From Circinella minor (taxonomy: Eukaryota > Mucoromycota > Mucoromycetes > Mucorales > Lichtheimiaceae): DNA of 64,000 bases. Both the position numbers and the translations under genes were made by a program. Where the stretch lies: NCBI GenBank assembly GCA_016758965.1, contig JAEPRB010000139.1, positions 43,238-107,237 on the forward strand, given 5' to 3'. Shown here in pieces: positions 61,994 to 64,000 of this stretch (position 1 is its first letter; every line of letters begins with the position of its first letter). Under the pieces are notes generated by a model that was not told the DNA's origin, did no database searches, and saw nothing but the letters and a program-made list of their open reading frames with translations.

Positions 61994-62847
61994 TTAGACA
62001 TAAGAAGATGGTATTTTGAGTTGATCAGCTGGTAAAGGTTCAAAATGATGAATATCAATGCCATGATTAAATAATTCTTGTTCATAAAAAGGGGGTACCA
62101 AACGATGTATCAGGTCAGGTCGAATAGATAATTCTAAATATTAAAAAAAAAAAAAGAATTAGCCAAGAAACGTTTTAGAAATGCCAAGATTTGTTTTTAG
62201 TTTACCATGTTTTGAAAAATCAAAAAGAGGCGGTAAAGGTTCTCCGTTCGGTAAACGCGCCGTTGGATCACGAAGTGGATCAAAAAATGGGTGACACAAA
62301 GCTTCAATGGCACTAATACGATGTTGTGGATGATATTGTAACATTTGTGTAATTAGATCAACAGCTGCTTCAGGTGCATTAACAAAAATCTAATAATAAT
62401 AATATTTATTTATTTTAGTCATTTCTCTTTGATATATAGGATAACCAATTTTTTTTTTACCTTTGTCAAAGGATGAGGTTTAATTTGAGGAAAACGATGT
62501 TCAACATAACTAGCATTCATTGCAGCAATTTCTTGTTTACTAGGTGTTCCTAATATTTTAATGATTTCAACCAATTGATCAATGCCACTATCACCAGGGA
62601 AAAAAGGTTGTCCCAATAATAATTCAGCCATCACACATCCAGTAGACCATATATCAATATTTAATGTATAATTGGTTGCACCAAAGATTAATTCAGGTGC
62701 ACGATAATATCTTGAACATATATAAGATACATTAGGTTCACCTGCTACTAATATCTTGGCACTAAAAAAAAAAAATAACATTCCCGTCCCCCACGCGCCC
62801 AAAAAAGTTAATTTTTTTTTTCTAGATTTTATTATCCATATATGGAG

Positions 62848-62878
<31 letters not shown>

Positions 62879-63619
62879 CCTGCCAAAATCACACATTTTA
62901 CAAATTCCTGAATTTGGATCAAGTAAAATATTTTGTGGTTTAATATCTCGATGACATATGCCAAGTGAATGAATATAAGCAAGTGATCGAAGCACTTGAT
63001 ACATATAAACACGCACCAACATGATTGGCATGGTTTGTTTTTGCTTGGCATAATGTCTTATAGCACGATATAATGTATCGGGAACATATTCCATTACTAG
63101 ATTAAGGTATACTTCATCTTGCTATAATAATAATTATAATTAGTATCTCTCTCTCATTTATATATATATATACATGACCCACAGCGCCATCAAAATAATT
63201 AACATCCTTTCTCCCCTCCCCCACCATTATATATTTACCTTATTTTCAACTTGATTATAAAAATAAGATTTTAATCGACATACATTAGGATGATCTACTA
63301 TCCGCATAATTTGTAATTCACGGTTCTAAAAACCAAAAAAAAATTCCAATAGAATGAATGAAAAAACAAGGGTTAATTTCCTCATTTTTTAAGAGATATG
63401 AATAATCTTTTGTTTTTTTTTTTTTTACCTTGAATCGTCTATCTTGAAGTACTTTTTTAATTGCAGCATCTTCATTGGTATCTAATAAACGTGTTTGATA
63501 CACAACGCCAAAGGATCCATTTCCAGTCACTTTTTTATTAACATAAGACAACTTGATTTGTTTGCCTGTTTTAGCATCTTTGGCTACTACTCGTACGGTT
63601 CTTACTGTATCGTTTTGTC
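61994..63619 (-). CDS. gsk3: Glycogen synthase kinase 3 (5' end missing)
   Basis: Six exons are visible: 63619-63429, 63325-63239, 63121-62880, 62761-62461, 62389-62206, 62133-61994, about 381 residues. The first visible exon starts with an acceptor (TTAATAG) and an incomplete codon, so the initiating exon is upstream and probably outside the window. The glycine loop GNGSFG, catalytic loop [11 protein letters not shown] and the GSK-3 activation segment [17 protein letters not shown] with its regulatory Tyr are all present, followed by the C-lobe and ELSIRPDLI. The Ser/Thr kinase acts in signalling and metabolic control. All catalytic residues are intact. Confidence 0.95.
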
Positions 63620-64000
63620 CTATTAATAATAATAATAATAAAAAAAAGAAAAAAAAATGATAAAGCATGTTATTAAAAAAAAAATAAAAATAAAGAATTT
63701 TAAAATTTTCCTTTTCATAACTCTTTTAATGAATAAATGAACATATTATACACATGAAAAACCCGTTTCTCCTCCCCCATCTACAATTTATAAACAATAA
63801 TGAATTTTCTCTTTTTTTTTTTTCTCTCTCTCACTTTTTTTTTTTTTTTTTGAATAAAATAAACGTGTTCTCTTTTTTTTTTTTTTCCTTTTCTCACGAT
63901 TCCAATTGGTCTACTTTATACATTAAAAATGTAATAAAGATAATAATAATAAAAAAAACTCCACATGGGAAAGATAAAGATATTTTTTTTTTTTAGAAAA
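63620..64000. other. Intron or 5' flank of GSK-3
   Basis: The sequence is T/A-rich and precedes the first visible GSK-3 exon. Possible short start exons (an ATG near 63783 on the minus strand) lack a good donor, so none is annotated. Confidence 0.5.

Overview
The window looks like nuclear DNA of an early-diverging (Mucoromycota-type) filamentous fungus. It is very AT-rich. Genes have many short GT-AG introns (about 50-150 bp) at conserved positions, intergenic DNA is full of homopolymers and microsatellites, and there are decayed transposable elements. The gene content is fungal/eukaryotic: actin, mitochondrial GrpE, mitochondrial serine hydroxymethyltransferase, GSK-3 kinase and an ADAM protease. 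The group assignment is inference from style and gene content; no species is claimed. For every multi-exon model with a complete 5' end I checked that the summed exon length is a multiple of three and that frames join without a stop.

Layout. 1-6.5 kb: gene-poor, with a 93-bp-period repeat pair (3.6 kb) and a minisatellite (4.3 kb). 6.5-8.8 kb (+): first of four paralogous single-pass membrane kelch proteins (A). 9.8-10.7 kb (+): mge1/GrpE. 11.3-15.0 kb (-): a complete 11-exon ADAM metalloprotease. 16.7-18.3 kb and 24.3-25.8 kb (-): two paralogous 2-oxoglutarate/Fe(II) oxygenases, separated by about 6 kb of decayed coding relics with a pogo-like MITE. 27.2-29.6 kb: a transposable-element cluster, made of a second copy of the MITE, an ORF1-only retroelement flanked by a 15-bp target duplication, and a foldback element with arrays of a TTCGCTTAT-core repeat. 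30.3-44.1 kb (-): three more kelch paralogues (B, C, D) in tandem duplicated blocks. 44.8-57.7 kb: a seven-helix membrane protein, a triple SANT/Myb-like protein, mitochondrial SHMT, an alpha/beta-hydrolase without the usual nucleophilic serine, a universal-stress-protein-like gene and a 51-residue four-cysteine protein. 58.2-60.2 kb (-): actin. 62.0-63.6 kb (-): GSK-3, whose first exon is not visible.

The right-hand third is housekeeping. The left two thirds are a dynamic region dominated by cell-surface proteins (four kelch receptors, one ADAM sheddase), duplicated oxygenases and transposons. The kelch family is the most unusual resident: four genes with the same nine-exon structure, a signal peptide, a six-blade propeller, one membrane span and a conserved cytoplasmic tail. 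They also share an upstream promoter-like block and a decayed co-duplicated sequence, and two copies carry a sharply bounded near-identical tract that suggests gene conversion.
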